Counted from the stretch's first letter, positions 45,679 through 55,317 are shown. The stretch is DNA of 64,000 bases from Cellulomonas humilata (GCF_030814415.1 NZ_JAUSVB010000001.1:62001-126000); one strand, 5' to 3'. Notes: generated from the sequence alone by a model not told the origin. Translations and numbers: made by a program.

Positions 45679-48396
45679 GTGACCTCCAGCAGGACCGTCA
45701 GCACGACCGTCAGCACGACAGGCAGCGACATCGACACAGCGATCGACCAGCTCGTGGCCCAGGCCTCGAAGGCGTTGGACGAGTACGCGCGATTCACGCA
45801 GGAGGACGTCGACCACCTGGTCAAGAAGGCGTCTGTCGCCGCGCTGGACAAGCACGGAGAGCTCGCTCTCCTCGCCGTGAACGAGACCGGCCGAGGCGTG
45901 TTCGAGGACAAGGCCGTGAAGAACATCTTCGCGTGCGAGCACGTCACCAACTCGATGGCGAACCTCAAGTCGGTCGGGATCATCTCCCGCGACGACCTCA
46001 CCGGCATCACCGAGATCGCCGAGCCCGTCGGTGTCATCTGCGGCGTCACCCCGGTGACCAACCCGACCTCCACGACCATCTTCAAGTCGCTCATCGCGCT
46101 GAAGACCCGCAACCCGATCGTGTTCGCCTTCCACCCGAGCGCGCAGGCGTCCTCCGTCGCCGCCGCCCGCGTGGTCCGCGACGCCGCCGTGGCCGCCGGG
46201 GCCCCCGAGCACTGCATCCAGTGGGTCGAGACGCCGTCGATCGGCGCGACCACCGCGCTGATGCACCACCCGGGCATCGCGCTCATCCTGGCCACCGGCG
46301 GCAACGCGATGGTCCGGGCCGCGTACTCGTGCGGGAAGCCGGCCCTCGGCGTCGGCGCGGGGAACGTGCCCGCCTACATCGAGAAGACCGCGAAGCTGAA
46401 GCGGGCCGTGAACGACGTCGTGCTCTCGAAGGCGTTCGACAACGGCATGGTCTGCGCGTCGGAGCAGGCCGTGATCATCGACGACGTCATCTACGACGCC
46501 GCGCTCGCGGAGTTCGCCGTCCTGCACGCCTACCGGGCGAACACCAAGGAGAAGGCGCTGCTGGAGTCGTTCATCTTCGGGGTCAAGGCCAACGGCAAGA
46601 ACTGCGGCGAGGCCAAGCTGAACGCGTCGGTCGTCGGTCAGACGCCGCAGTGGATCGCGCAGCAGGCCGGCTTCACCGTCCCCGAGGACACCTCGATCAT
46701 CCTGGTCGAGGTCAGCGGCGTCGGCCCCCAGGAGCCCCTGACGCGCGAGAAGCTGGCCCCGGTGCTGGCCGTCCTGCGCGCCGAGTCCACGGAGCACGGC
46801 ATCCAGCTGGCCGAGAAGATGGTCGAGTTCGACGGCCTCGGCCACTCCGCCGCGATCCACACCCAGGACGACGCGCTGACCGAGGAGTTCGGCAGCCGGG
46901 TCAAGGCCGTGCGGGTCATCGCCAACGCGCCCTCGTCGCTCGGCGGGATCGGCGACATCTACAACGCGTTCATCCCGTCCCTGACGCTCGGTTGCGGCTC
47001 CTACGGCCACAACTCGGTGTCCAACAACGTCTCGGCGGTCAACCTGGTGAACATCAAGCGGATCGGCCGTCGCAACAACAACCTGCAGTGGTTCAAGGTG
47101 CCGGCCAAGACGTACTTCGAGCCGAACGCCATCCGGTACCTCGCGGACATGCCCGACGTCGAGCGCGTGACCATCGTGACCGACGCGACCATGACGACCC
47201 TCGGGTTCGTCGACAAGATCATCGACGTCCTGAACCGTCGGTCGACCAAGGTCGCCCTGCAGATCATCGACCAGGTCGAGCCCGAGCCGTCGGTGCAGAC
47301 CGTGCAGGCCGGGGCCGCGCAGATGCGCCACTTCCGGCCCGACACGATCATCGCGCTCGGCGGTGGCTCGCCGATGGATGCCGCCAAGGTCATGTGGCTC
47401 CTGTACGAGCACCCGGAGATCCACTTCTCCGACCTCAAGCAGAAGTTCTTCGACGTCCGCAAGCGCGCGTTCAAGTTCCCCGTGCTGGGCGAGCTCGCGC
47501 AGCTGGTGTGCATCCCGACCACCTCGGGCACCGGTGCGGAGGTGACGCCGTTCGCGGTGATCAGCGACCCGTCCACCGGGAAGAAGTACCCGCTGGCCGA
47601 CTACGCGCTGACCCCGTCGGTCGCCATCATCGACCCGGTCCTGACGTCGAAGATGCCGCCGTCGCTCGCGGCCGACTCCGGCTTCGACGCCCTCACGCAC
47701 GCCACCGAGGCGTACGTCAGCGTCTACGCCAACGACTTCACCGACGGCATGGCGATGCAGGCCGTGCGCCTGATCTTCGAGAACCTGGCGACGTCGGTGA
47801 ACGGCGACCCGGACGACCCGGCCACCCAGGACGCCCGCGAGACCATGCACAACGCCGGCACCATCGCCGGCATGGCGTTCGGCAACTCGTTCCTCGGCAT
47901 CGTGCACGCCATGGCCCACGTCGTCGGCTCCACGTACCACCTGGTGCACGGCCGCACGAACGCGACCCTGCTGCCGCACGTGATCCGCTACAACGGCACG
48001 GTCCCGACCAAGCTGACGAGCTGGCCCAAGTACGAGCACTACGTCGCACCCGAGCGGTTCCAGCAGCTCGCCGCGATGCTCGGACTCCCCGCGTCGACCC
48101 CTGCGGAGGGCGTCGAGTCGTACGCGCTGGCCGTCGAGTCGCTGCGGGCCAAGGTCGGCATCCCCGCGTCGTTCCACGCGCAGGGTGTCGACGAGCACGA
48201 GTTCCTCGCCCGGCTCGACGAGGTCGCGATGGGTGCCTATGAGGACCAGTGCGCCCCCGCCAACCCTCGGATGCCGATGATCGAGGACATGAAGGACCTG
48301 ATGACCGCGGCCTACTACGGCACGTCGCTGACAGACGTCCGCAGCCGCCGCAGCGAGCAGCTCGCGACCGACCGGGTCCCCTCCCCCGCGTCCTAG
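45679..48396 (+). CDS. adhE: AdhE, bifunctional acetaldehyde-CoA/alcohol dehydrogenase
   Basis: A 905-aa fusion enzyme. The N-terminal aldehyde dehydrogenase half (about 20-450) has catalytic C259 in N-G-M-V-C-A-S-E-Q and G-V-G-A-G-N-V-P-A-Y. The C-terminal iron alcohol dehydrogenase half (about 470-870) has G-G-G-S-P-M-D-A-A-K, D-A-L-T-H-A-T-E-A-Y and H-A-M-A-H-V-V-G-S-T-Y-H-L-V-H-G-R, whose histidines bind Fe2+. It turns acetyl-CoA into ethanol, restoring NAD+ under low oxygen. GTG 45679 follows GGGAG by 8 nt, and TAACGT at 45622-45627 is a possible -10. AdhE fits a facultative, sugar-fermenting actinobacterium. Confidence 0.96.
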   Translation: MTSSRTVSTTVSTTGSDIDTAIDQLVAQASKALDEYARFTQEDVDHLVKKASVAALDKHGELALLAVNETGRGVFEDKAVKNIFACEHVTNSMANLKSVGIISRDDLTGITEIAEPVGVICGVTPVTNPTSTTIFKSLIALKTRNPIVFAFHPSAQASSVAAARVVRDAAVAAGAPEHCIQWVETPSIGATTALMHHPGIALILATGGNAMVRAAYSCGKPALGVGAGNVPAYIEKTAKLKRAVNDVVLSKAFDNGMVCASEQAVIIDDVIYDAALAEFAVLHAYRANTKEKALLESFIFGVKANGKNCGEAKLNASVVGQTPQWIAQQAGFTVPEDTSIILVEVSGVGPQEPLTREKLAPVLAVLRAESTEHGIQLAEKMVEFDGLGHSAAIHTQDDALTEEFGSRVKAVRVIANAPSSLGGIGDIYNAFIPSLTLGCGSYGHNSVSNNVSAVNLVNIKRIGRRNNNLQWFKVPAKTYFEPNAIRYLADMPDVERVTIVTDATMTTLGFVDKIIDVLNRRSTKVALQIIDQVEPEPSVQTVQAGAAQMRHFRPDTIIALGGGSPMDAAKVMWLLYEHPEIHFSDLKQKFFDVRKRAFKFPVLGELAQLVCIPTTSGTGAEVTPFAVISDPSTGKKYPLADYALTPSVAIIDPVLTSKMPPSLAADSGFDALTHATEAYVSVYANDFTDGMAMQAVRLIFENLATSVNGDPDDPATQDARETMHNAGTIAGMAFGNSFLGIVHAMAHVVGSTYHLVHGRTNATLLPHVIRYNGTVPTKLTSWPKYEHYVAPERFQQLAAMLGLPASTPAEGVESYALAVESLRAKVGIPASFHAQGVDEHEFLARLDEVAMGAYEDQCAPANPRMPMIEDMKDLMTAAYYGTSLTDVRSRRSEQLATDRVPSPAS

Positions 48397-48407
48397 CCGC
48401 TCGCCCC

Positions 48408-48442
48408 CGACGCCCCGCCGTGCACCAGCCGGCGGGGCGTCG
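48408..48442 (+). terminator. Terminator of adhE
   Basis: CGACGCCCCGCCG (48408-48420) and CGGCGGGGCGTCG (48430-48442) form a perfect 13-bp stem with a 9-nt loop. Confidence 0.85.
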
Positions 48443-48525
48443 GCATGTCGTCGCTAGGCGAGTCGGCCGCTACGCGGGCAGACTGTGGGACCACCCCGCA
48501 CCCACCCCGACCCCCGGAGGACGCC

Positions 48526-49053
48526 ATGCCCGCCCCGACGAGCCCGATCCGCCCGCGACTCGCCCGCGCCGGCGCCCCTGTCGTCGCCGCACTCCTCGCG
48601 CTCGGCCTCGCCGCGTGCTCCGACGGAGACATCGACGACGCCGCACAGCAGGCCAAGGACGCCGCGAGCGAGGCCCGCAGCGCGATCGACAACCTCAAGG
48701 CGCAGGTCGAGGACGCCAAGGCCGAGGCCGACGCCGCCCAGCAGAGGATCGACGACGCCAAGGCGCAGCTCGAGTCGCTCGACGACTCCGCCAAGGCGCA
48801 GGCCGAGGAGGCCGTCACGGCCGCGCAGGCCTCCGTCACCGACGCCCAGGCGGCGCTCGAGCAGGCCGAGGCCGAGGGCACCGCCGCGTCGCAGCAGGCG
48901 CTGGCCGACGCCGAGGCCCAGGTCGCCGACGCCAGGGCGGAGCTCGACGCCGCCAAGGCGAACGCCGCCGGCGAGGCCGCCGACTCCCTCGACCAGCTCG
49001 CGCAGCAGCTCACGACGCTCGGCGACAAGCTCGAGACCGCTGCCGGAAGCTGA
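48526..49053 (+). CDS. Coiled-coil lipoprotein, Ala/Asp/Lys-rich
   Basis: A 175-aa protein. The signal peptide ends in the lipobox L-A-A-C at about residues 28-31, so it is likely lipid-anchored outside the membrane. The rest is almost entirely helix built from A-K-x-x-A-D-A-A-Q type heptads (residues 40-165), a long coiled coil without other domains. CCGGAGG lies 5 nt before ATG 48526. Such low-complexity lipoproteins may act as envelope spacers, like Lpp, or may simply be compositionally biased. No function can be assigned. Confidence 0.75.
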   Translation: MPAPTSPIRPRLARAGAPVVAALLALGLAACSDGDIDDAAQQAKDAASEARSAIDNLKAQVEDAKAEADAAQQRIDDAKAQLESLDDSAKAQAEEAVTAAQASVTDAQAALEQAEAEGTAASQQALADAEAQVADARAELDAAKANAAGEAADSLDQLAQQLTTLGDKLETAAGS

Positions 49054-49081
49054 AGCTGCGCGGCCACGCGCAGGGGACAGC

Positions 49082-49119
49082 ACGGATCGCCGCCCATCTG
49101 TGCCCGGACGGCGATCCGT
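49082..49119 (+). terminator. Terminator after the coiled-coil lipoprotein
   Basis: ACGGATCGCCG (49082-49092) and CGGCGATCCGT (49109-49119) form a perfect 11-bp stem with a 16-nt loop. Confidence 0.7.
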
Positions 49120-49197
49120 TGCGTGGTGTTCGGGTGAATTCCACGCTCATCGGCGCGGGATGTTGTACCTGAGCGATCCCGTGCCGATCTTCAGAGC

Positions 49198-49326
49198 ATG
49201 GCCGAACGACAGGCGCAGCGGGTTCTGCGGCGACACCACGTGGAGTGGTGGATCGTCGGAGCCTGGGCGTCCCTCGCACTCGTCGTGGTCGCAGGCTTGA
49301 CCGCCGCGGCCGGACTGGTGGTCTGA
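49198..49326 (+). CDS. 42-aa single-helix membrane protein
   Basis: The peptide begins M-A-E-R-Q-A-Q-R-V-L-R-R-H-H-V-E-W-W with a basic, amphipathic start. One hydrophobic helix (A-S-L-A-L-V-V-V-A-G-L) follows and the peptide ends in G-L-V-V. There is no strong ribosome binding site; AGAGC precedes the ATG. The clean basic-then-hydrophobic layout supports a real small membrane protein. Unknown function. Confidence 0.5.
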   Translation: MAERQAQRVLRRHHVEWWIVGAWASLALVVVAGLTAAAGLVV

Positions 49327-49376
49327 GCGCACCTGCGCTCCCGACCCGTCGCCGACGGGTCGCCCTCGGCACCCCT

Positions 49377-49382
49377 TAGCCT
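49377..49382 (+). promoter_or_regulatory. -10-like hexamer of the aminotransferase gene
   Basis: TAGCCT ends 6 nt before ATG 49389, again without a ribosome binding site. Confidence 0.4.
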
Positions 49383-49388
49383 CGTCGC

Positions 49389-50612
49389 ATGACCCCACCT
49401 CGCTGGCAGGACGTCGCCCGCGCGACCGGGCTGATGGGCGACGACGACGTCCCCCGGGCCACCGTGTTCGCCGAGATGTCGGCGCTCGCCGCCCGCACGG
49501 GTGCGGTGAACCTCGGGCAGGGGTTCCCCGACGTCGACGGCCCCGCCTCGGTCGCGCAGGCCGCCGCGGACGCGATCGCGGCCGGCGCCAACCAGTACCC
49601 GCCCGGCCCGGGGATCCCGGCGCTGCGTTCAGCGATCGCCGAGCACCAGGCGTCGCACTACGGGCTGCGCTGGGACCCCGACCGGGAGGTGCTGGTCACC
49701 GCCGGCGCGACGGAGGCCCTCGCGGCCACCGTGCTCGCGCTCGCCGGCCCCGGTGACGAGGTGCTGACGCTCGAACCCTTCTACGACTCCTACGCGGCCG
49801 TCGTCGCGCTCGCTGGCGCCACCCACACGACCGCGCCGCTGGTCGCGACCGCCGAGGGCTTCCGCCTGGACCTGGACGCCCTCGCCGCCGCGTTCACCCC
49901 GCGGACCCGGCTGGTCCTGGTGAACACCCCGCACAACCCCACCGGGACGGTGCTGACCCGCGACGAGCTCGCCGCGATCGCCCGGCTCGCCGTCGAGCAC
50001 GACGCGCTCGTCGTCACCGACGAGGTGTACGAGCACCTGGTGCTCGACGGGTCGGGAGCCACCCACGTGCCCATCGCGACCCTGCCCGGGATGGCGGAGC
50101 GGACGCTGACCATCTCCTCGGCCGGCAAGACCTTCTCGTTCACCGGCTGGAAGATCGGCTGGGTCACCGGACCGGAGCCGCTGGTCACCGCCGTCCGCAC
50201 CGTCAAGCAGTTCCTCACCTACGTCAACGGCGCACCGTTCCAGCCGGCGGTCGCGTTCGCGCTGCGGGACCCCGACGTCGCCGCCTGGGTGGTCGAGCTC
50301 GCGCACTCGCTGTCGCGGCGTCGGGACCTGCTGTGCGCGGGCCTCGAGGACGCGGGCTTCACCGTCGTCCGGCCGCAGGGCACCTACTTCGTGCTCGCCG
50401 ACGCCGCGCCCCTCGGGTACGCCGACGGCGCAGCCCTGTGCCGGGACCTGCCGGGGCTGGCCGGGGTGGTCGGCGTACCCGTCACCGCCTTCACGCACGC
50501 GGGCTCCGACGTCGACCGCGCGCTGCGGTCCTGGGTGCGGTTCACGTTCGTCAAGCGCGACGAGGTGCTGACGCAGGCCGTCGCCGGTCTGCACCGGCTC
50601 CACCGGGGCTGA
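49389..50612 (+). CDS. PLP-dependent aminotransferase, class I/II (DapC/kynurenine aminotransferase-like)
   Basis: A 407-aa fold-I aminotransferase. The substrate-side loop is N-L-G-Q-G-F-P-D-V-D-G-P, and Y-P-P-G-P-G-I-P-A-L-R follows. The PLP-contacting N-T-P-H-N-P-T-G-T-V and D-E-V-Y-E-H are present, and the Schiff-base lysine is in S-S-A-G-K-T-F-S-F-T-G-W-K. N-L-G-Q-G-F-P is typical of the kynurenine/glutamine transaminase and DapC group. In actinobacteria such proteins are often annotated as N-succinyldiaminopimelate aminotransferase. No lysine-pathway neighbours confirm this. It converges on the surface-protein gene with a shared hairpin. Confidence 0.88.
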   Translation: MTPPRWQDVARATGLMGDDDVPRATVFAEMSALAARTGAVNLGQGFPDVDGPASVAQAAADAIAAGANQYPPGPGIPALRSAIAEHQASHYGLRWDPDREVLVTAGATEALAATVLALAGPGDEVLTLEPFYDSYAAVVALAGATHTTAPLVATAEGFRLDLDALAAAFTPRTRLVLVNTPHNPTGTVLTRDELAAIARLAVEHDALVVTDEVYEHLVLDGSGATHVPIATLPGMAERTLTISSAGKTFSFTGWKIGWVTGPEPLVTAVRTVKQFLTYVNGAPFQPAVAFALRDPDVAAWVVELAHSLSRRRDLLCAGLEDAGFTVVRPQGTYFVLADAAPLGYADGAALCRDLPGLAGVVGVPVTAFTHAGSDVDRALRSWVRFTFVKRDEVLTQAVAGLHRLHRG

Positions 50613-50626
50613 CTGCGGTCAGTCCC
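50605..50626. terminator. Shared hairpin between convergent genes
   Basis: GGGGCTGAC (50605-50613) and GTCAGTCCC (50618-50626) pair with one mismatch. The stem spans the stop codons of the aminotransferase and the surface protein. Confidence 0.45.
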
Positions 50627-53600
50627 GACGGAGCCGGCGGCGCCCGAGCGACAGCGCCACACCCGCGCCCACCAGCGAGAACGCGAGAAGGAGGGCCGAC
50701 ACGGGGTCGGCGCCGGTGGTCGCGAGGCCCGCCGACCCACCGGAACGGATCGTCACGGTCACCGACAGGCTGGTCGGTCGCCGCACGGTCGGCGTCGTCG
50801 AGGCCACCGGCGTCGCGACCGTCAGGATCGGGGGCGCGCTCAGCTGCGACAGCGGCGGGTAGGTGACCGTCAGGATCGCGGTCACCGTCTGCCCGGCGCT
50901 GTTGGTCACCTGGTAGCCCAGGTGGGCGTCCCCGTGGAAGCCCGCGACCGGCGCGAACCGGACCTGGCCCGGCTCGACCGTCCAGGTCCCCTGGCCCGGC
51001 ACCGTCACGGCGGAGACCGGCAGACCGCTGACGGGGTCGGTCAGCCGGACCGACGTGAGGTCCCAGCCCAGGTGGTCGCCCGGGGTGTCGTTCGTGAGCT
51101 CGCTCAGCCTCACCGGCTGCCCCGGCACACCGGTCGCGGCGTCGTCGGCGGCCGCCGCCAACCGGGTCGGCGGGGTCACGTGGATCGTCACGGTGGCGTC
51201 CGTGGTCTGCCCGGACCCGTCGGTCGCGGTGTACGTGAAGGTGTCCGTGCCGCCCCAGCCGGCGGGTGGCGTGTACGCCCAGCTGCCGTCCGGCCCGACC
51301 GTGACCGTGCCGTGCGCGGGAGCTCCGACGTGGGTCACCGTGAGGGCCGACCCGGCGTCGTTGGCCAGCAGCCCGGGCAGCGTCCCCGAGGCGGTGGTGT
51401 TGGCCGGCACCGTGCCCAGGTCGTCGTCGGCGGCGGCGGGCGTCACGACGATGGTCACCGTGGCCTCGTCGGAGAGCGCACCGTCCGACGCCGCGTACGT
51501 GAAGGTGTCGGTGCCGGAGAAGCCGGGGTCGGGCGTGTAGACGAGCGCGCCGGACGGGTCCAGCGTCACCGAGCCGTGCGCCGGGTCCGACGCCGAGCCC
51601 GCGGTCAGGTGGCTGCCGAGGTCGTTGCCCAGGACGCCCGGCGCGGCGACCGTGCGGGGCGTGTTCACCGGGGTCGTCCAGGTGTCGTCGACGGCGGTCG
51701 GCGTGACGGTGAGGTGCACGGTGGCGACGTCGGTCCGCCCCTGGTCGTCGGTGACGACGTAGTCGAACTGGTCGGGGCCCGTGTAGCCGGCCGTCGGCGT
51801 GTAGGTGAACGAGCCGTCCGCGTTCGACGTCACGGTGCCGTGCGCCGTGGCCGTGGAGCTCGGCACGGTGAGCTCGCCGTCCGGGTCGTCGGTCACGTCG
51901 TTGGTCAGCACGCCCGGGGCGGGCACCACGAGCGGCGTGCCGACCGGGGTCGTGTAGGCGTCGTCCTGTCCGGCGAGGTTCGGGAGCACGTCGAGCCACG
52001 TCTCCGTCTGCTGGGACGGGAAGTAGGTCCACAGGTCGAGGCCCTTGGCGTCCCCGAGCGTGCCGCCCGTCGCCGGGCAGTGCTGGTTGGCGTTCAGGCC
52101 ACCGCCGTCGCCGAACTTCCGCGCGTCCGTCGTGCTGTCGACGCCGCCCTGCGGGTCGGCGAACAGTCCTGCGGGCATCAGGCCCGCGAACGCCGGGCAC
52201 AGGGTGCCGGACGTGAGGCTGCCGACCCGCGTCCCGGCGCTGGTCACGTAGGTGCGGTCGTCGAAGAACACGCGCGTGCAGTTGGTGCCGGTGCTCGCCG
52301 CGCCCGTGAACGGGCAGACGCCGTTCGGCGGGTTGAGCAGCGTGATGCTCGGGCCGCCCTGCGTCGAGCTCTCCACGTCGAGCATCGGGGCGTGGTACTC
52401 ACCGGCGCGCAGCACCGCGCGCACCGCGTACCCGTCCTTGACGGGGAGCGCGACGCCGGTGTTGTCGTTGCCGTCCCACGCCACGGTGAACGTCCCGGCA
52501 GGCACCAGCCCGCGCAGCGCGCGGTTTCCGGGCAGCCCCGGGTCGAAGTCGACGCCGTCGCGCGAGATGACGATCTCGTAGGTGCCCCCGGACCCCGCGT
52601 CCAGCGAGAACGTCCCGCCCTGCCCGACGAAGCTGCCGTGCGCCGTCGCGCGACCGGTGAAGTCGACCGCGCTCAGGGTCGGCGGCACCGGGGTGGCGGG
52701 GATGCCCAGCGCTGCCAGGGTCTGCGTCGCCAGCGGCTCGAACGACAACGGGTACTCCGGCGGGGCCAGGTGCACCCCGCCCACCAGCGACGGGAGCGTC
52801 TGCGGGTTGGTGCCCGTGCCGACGACGTCGTGGTTCAGCGGCGTCGTCCCGTCGGCGTCGAAGAAGCCCGCGCGGTTGCCGTAGAAGACGAAGCCGTTCG
52901 GGTCGAAGCCGCGGGTGTCGACGGAGTAGCGGTAGCCGTCCAGGGTGTTGAGGAACAGGCGCATCGTGACCGGTCGCGGGTTGCCGCCCGTGAAGCCCGC
53001 GAGCACGTACGTGAAGGTCCGCCCGGGCAGGTCGACGACCGACGCCGGGTCGTCGCCGTCGCGGACGGTGATGTCCCAGGCGTTGATCGACGACCCTGCC
53101 GCAGCCAGGAAGCCGCTGGCCGGGGCGAGGTCCTGGTCCGGGCTGCCGTCGGCGGCGTTGCCCGTCCCCGCGGCTCCGTAGAACGCCACGCGGTACAGGC
53201 CGGGCACAGGAGCGGTGTAGACGCAGGGGACGTAGCCCGTCAGGTTCTGCGTGCCGTCGACCGACTGCGCACCGGCGAGCTCCTGGGTGCGCGTGGTGAG
53301 GGTGCCGACGAGGCTCGACGCGTCGGGTCGGTGCGCCGCGCAGCTGAACCCGTTGGTGCCGTCCACCACGGCCGGCAGCGTCGCCGCCTCGGTGTCCGTG
53401 ACCACCCCGGGGTTCCAGATGGCGACGTCCGCGCTGCCGGACCCGATCGACGACGACCCCGTGAGGATCTGGTCGCCCGCGTCCGCGTACACGGTGAACA
53501 GCGTCCGGCGCTGGATCTGGGTGTCCCCCGCCGGCCCGTACGCGTTGGTGCGCCACTCGAGCGCCGCACGGCACGGGTGGGTGGCGTCGCAGGCGGCGTC

Positions 53601-53714
53601 CGACCCGCCCACCTGCGGGAACAGGTCGGCGCTTCCCGACGCGACCGCGGGCACCGCCGCTCCGCCGAGCGCGAGCACGCCGACGAGCAGGCTGAGCACC
53701 AGGCGACGCAGCAT
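50619..53714 (-). CDS. Large sortase-anchored surface protein with tandem Ig/cadherin-like repeats
   Basis: A 1031-aa protein. A signal peptide (1-26) precedes a cysteine-containing N-terminal region of about 550 residues, which includes a segment resembling surface or prealbumin-like domains (G-R-T-F-T-Y-V-L-A-G-F). Four repeats of roughly 90-100 residues follow (about nt 51980-50850). Each begins with D-D...P and has N-D plus F-T-Y or Y-T-P and D-x-F-x-Y motifs, as in the tandem-95/VCBS-type repeats of adhesins. The C-terminus has L-A-T-T-G, a hydrophobic helix and R-R-R-L-R-R, a class E sortase signal. It is probably a wall-linked adhesin or matrix protein. No catalytic domain recognised. 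Confidence 0.85.
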   Translation of the reverse strand: MLRRLVLSLLVGVLALGGAAVPAVASGSADLFPQVGGSDAACDATHPCRAALEWRTNAYGPAGDTQIQRRTLFTVYADAGDQILTGSSSIGSGSADVAIWNPGVVTDTEAATLPAVVDGTNGFSCAAHRPDASSLVGTLTTRTQELAGAQSVDGTQNLTGYVPCVYTAPVPGLYRVAFYGAAGTGNAADGSPDQDLAPASGFLAAAGSSINAWDITVRDGDDPASVVDLPGRTFTYVLAGFTGGNPRPVTMRLFLNTLDGYRYSVDTRGFDPNGFVFYGNRAGFFDADGTTPLNHDVVGTGTNPQTLPSLVGGVHLAPPEYPLSFEPLATQTLAALGIPATPVPPTLSAVDFTGRATAHGSFVGQGGTFSLDAGSGGTYEIVISRDGVDFDPGLPGNRALRGLVPAGTFTVAWDGNDNTGVALPVKDGYAVRAVLRAGEYHAPMLDVESSTQGGPSITLLNPPNGVCPFTGAASTGTNCTRVFFDDRTYVTSAGTRVGSLTSGTLCPAFAGLMPAGLFADPQGGVDSTTDARKFGDGGGLNANQHCPATGGTLGDAKGLDLWTYFPSQQTETWLDVLPNLAGQDDAYTTPVGTPLVVPAPGVLTNDVTDDPDGELTVPSSTATAHGTVTSNADGSFTYTPTAGYTGPDQFDYVVTDDQGRTDVATVHLTVTPTAVDDTWTTPVNTPRTVAAPGVLGNDLGSHLTAGSASDPAHGSVTLDPSGALVYTPDPGFSGTDTFTYAASDGALSDEATVTIVVTPAAADDDLGTVPANTTASGTLPGLLANDAGSALTVTHVGAPAHGTVTVGPDGSWAYTPPAGWGGTDTFTYTATDGSGQTTDATVTIHVTPPTRLAAAADDAATGVPGQPVRLSELTNDTPGDHLGWDLTSVRLTDPVSGLPVSAVTVPGQGTWTVEPGQVRFAPVAGFHGDAHLGYQVTNSAGQTVTAILTVTYPPLSQLSAPPILTVATPVASTTPTVRRPTSLSVTVTIRSGGSAGLATTGADPVSALLLAFSLVGAGVALSLGRRRLRRD

Positions 53715-53931
53715 CGCGGGGTCGGTCCTTCCATGGCCGCGCCCGCCCCGGGTTCTCGAGGCGCGCGACGGGCACGCTAGGCACAACGGCGCCCCCGCGG
53801 CAGGGCCGGACGTGTCAGACCACCCAGAGGGTGCATCTCACCCTGCGACTTGTCCGGTGGCGGGCGAAACGCCTGATCAGCGCGTCACCCGAACGGGTCG
53901 GCGCGCCGGAGCCCGTCCGCGCGGGCGTCCC

Positions 53932-55236
53932 TCAGACGGCCCAGGCGCCGTCGCGGCGGTACGCGGGCGTGGCCAGCGCCAGCACCAGCAGGCCCGCCAT
54001 GGACGCGCCGACCATCACGGCCGCCATCGCGACCGCGTCGCCGCCCAGCAGTCCTGACAGCGGGCTCACGAGCCCTGCGACACCGGCCTGCAGGGACCCG
54101 ATGACCGCGGCGGCGGTCCCCGCGATCTCCCCGTGCCGGGTGAGCGCCAGCGCCGACGCGTTCGGCGGGACGAAGTTGACGAGCGCGAGGATCAGCCACA
54201 GCACCACGAGCAGCGCGATCAGCCCACCCCAGCCGGTCACCGCGAGGGCCAGCAGGACACCGGTGAGGCCGAGCGAGACCGGCAGCACCACGCGCACGAT
54301 CCGGATCGGTGCGACCCGCCGCACCAGGGAAGCGTTCACCTGGGCACCCAGCACCAGACCGATGCCGTTGACCGCGAAGAGCAGGGAGAACTCGGTCGCC
54401 GACAGCCCGTAGCCCTCGCGGAGCACGAACGGCGACGCGACCACGTAGCTCATCAGTACGGCCATGCCGAGCCCGGGCAGGATGGCGAGCGCGACGAAGT
54501 GCCGGTCCCGGAGCAGCGAGCGGTAGCCGGACACCGCGGTGCGCAGGCCACCCTGCCGGCGCCGCGCGGGCGGCAGCGTCTCCGGGAGCCGACGCCAGAC
54601 GACGACCCACAGCACGGCACCGAAGACCGCGAGCGCGACGAACACCGACCGCCACCCCCACTGCCCGGCGATGACCCCGCCCAGCGACGGTGCGAACAGG
54701 GGCGCGACGCCGATGACGAGCATGAGCCGGGACATGAGCCGCGATGCGTCGGCGCCGACGAACCGGTCGCGGATGATCGCCATCGCCACGACCGTGGCCG
54801 ACGCGTTGAAGAAGCCCTGGACGGTGCGCAGCCCGATCAGCGGCAAGATGGCGGGTGCGATCGCGCACAGCAGCGACGTGATGACGTGCAGGACGACACC
54901 GATCAGCACCGGCTTGCGTCGGCCGAACCGGTCCGACAGCGGCCCGATGACCAGCTGCCCCACGGCGCCGCCGATGAGCATCGCCGTCATCGTCAGCTGC
55001 GCCGCCGTGGCTGACGTGTTCAGGTCACGCGCCACGTCCGGCAGCGACGGCAGGTACATGTCCGTGGACACGGCCGGCAGGGCGCACATCAGCCCCAGCA
55101 TCAGGATGTACTTGGCGTTCGGACGGAACTGCGCGGTGGCCGCGGAGTCGACGGCCGGACCGACCCCGGGGGCCACGACAGCGGCGACGGGCTCGTGGCT
55201 GGTCGCGGCGGAGGGGGTGGTGGTGCGCAAGCTCAT
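53932..55236 (-). CDS. Bcr/CflA family drug-resistance MFS transporter
   Basis: A 434-aa, 12-helix DHA1 exporter. After a 35-residue polar N-terminus it has A-V-S-T-D-M-Y-L-P-S-L-P, the Bcr/CflA signature, then I-G-P-L-S-D-R-F-G-R-R-K-P in loop 2-3 and A-P-S-L-G-G-V-I as motif C. ATG 55236 is the first codon of a plausible N-terminus; a shorter start is possible. Likely substrates are antibiotics such as bicyclomycin or chloramphenicol-like drugs. It is divergent from the SRAP gene, with a 12-bp palindrome between them. Confidence 0.9.
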   Translation of the reverse strand: MSLRTTTPSAATSHEPVAAVVAPGVGPAVDSAATAQFRPNAKYILMLGLMCALPAVSTDMYLPSLPDVARDLNTSATAAQLTMTAMLIGGAVGQLVIGPLSDRFGRRKPVLIGVVLHVITSLLCAIAPAILPLIGLRTVQGFFNASATVVAMAIIRDRFVGADASRLMSRLMLVIGVAPLFAPSLGGVIAGQWGWRSVFVALAVFGAVLWVVVWRRLPETLPPARRRQGGLRTAVSGYRSLLRDRHFVALAILPGLGMAVLMSYVVASPFVLREGYGLSATEFSLLFAVNGIGLVLGAQVNASLVRRVAPIRIVRVVLPVSLGLTGVLLALAVTGWGGLIALLVVLWLILALVNFVPPNASALALTRHGEIAGTAAAVIGSLQAGVAGLVSPLSGLLGGDAVAMAAVMVGASMAGLLVLALATPAYRRDGAWAV

Positions 55237-55259
55237 TGGACCGATTCTCCCACAAACAA

Positions 55260-55271
55260 CGAATCGATTCG
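55260..55271. promoter_or_regulatory. Palindrome between the Bcr/CflA and SRAP genes
   Basis: CGAATCGATTCG is a perfect 12-bp palindrome in an 81-bp divergent gap. It is a candidate operator and does not match an actinobacterial LexA box. CAGGCT at 55305-55310, 7 nt before ATG 55318, may be the SRAP -10. Confidence 0.4.
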
Positions 55272-55317
55272 ATCCGAGCGGGGTGTGATGTCACCGGCAC
55301 CTGGCAGGCTTGGCCCC

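Noticed and set aside
55260..55271. LexA box for the SRAP gene
   Set aside because: The palindrome CGAATCGATTCG does not follow the actinobacterial GAAC-N4-GTTC pattern, so SOS control is not supported.
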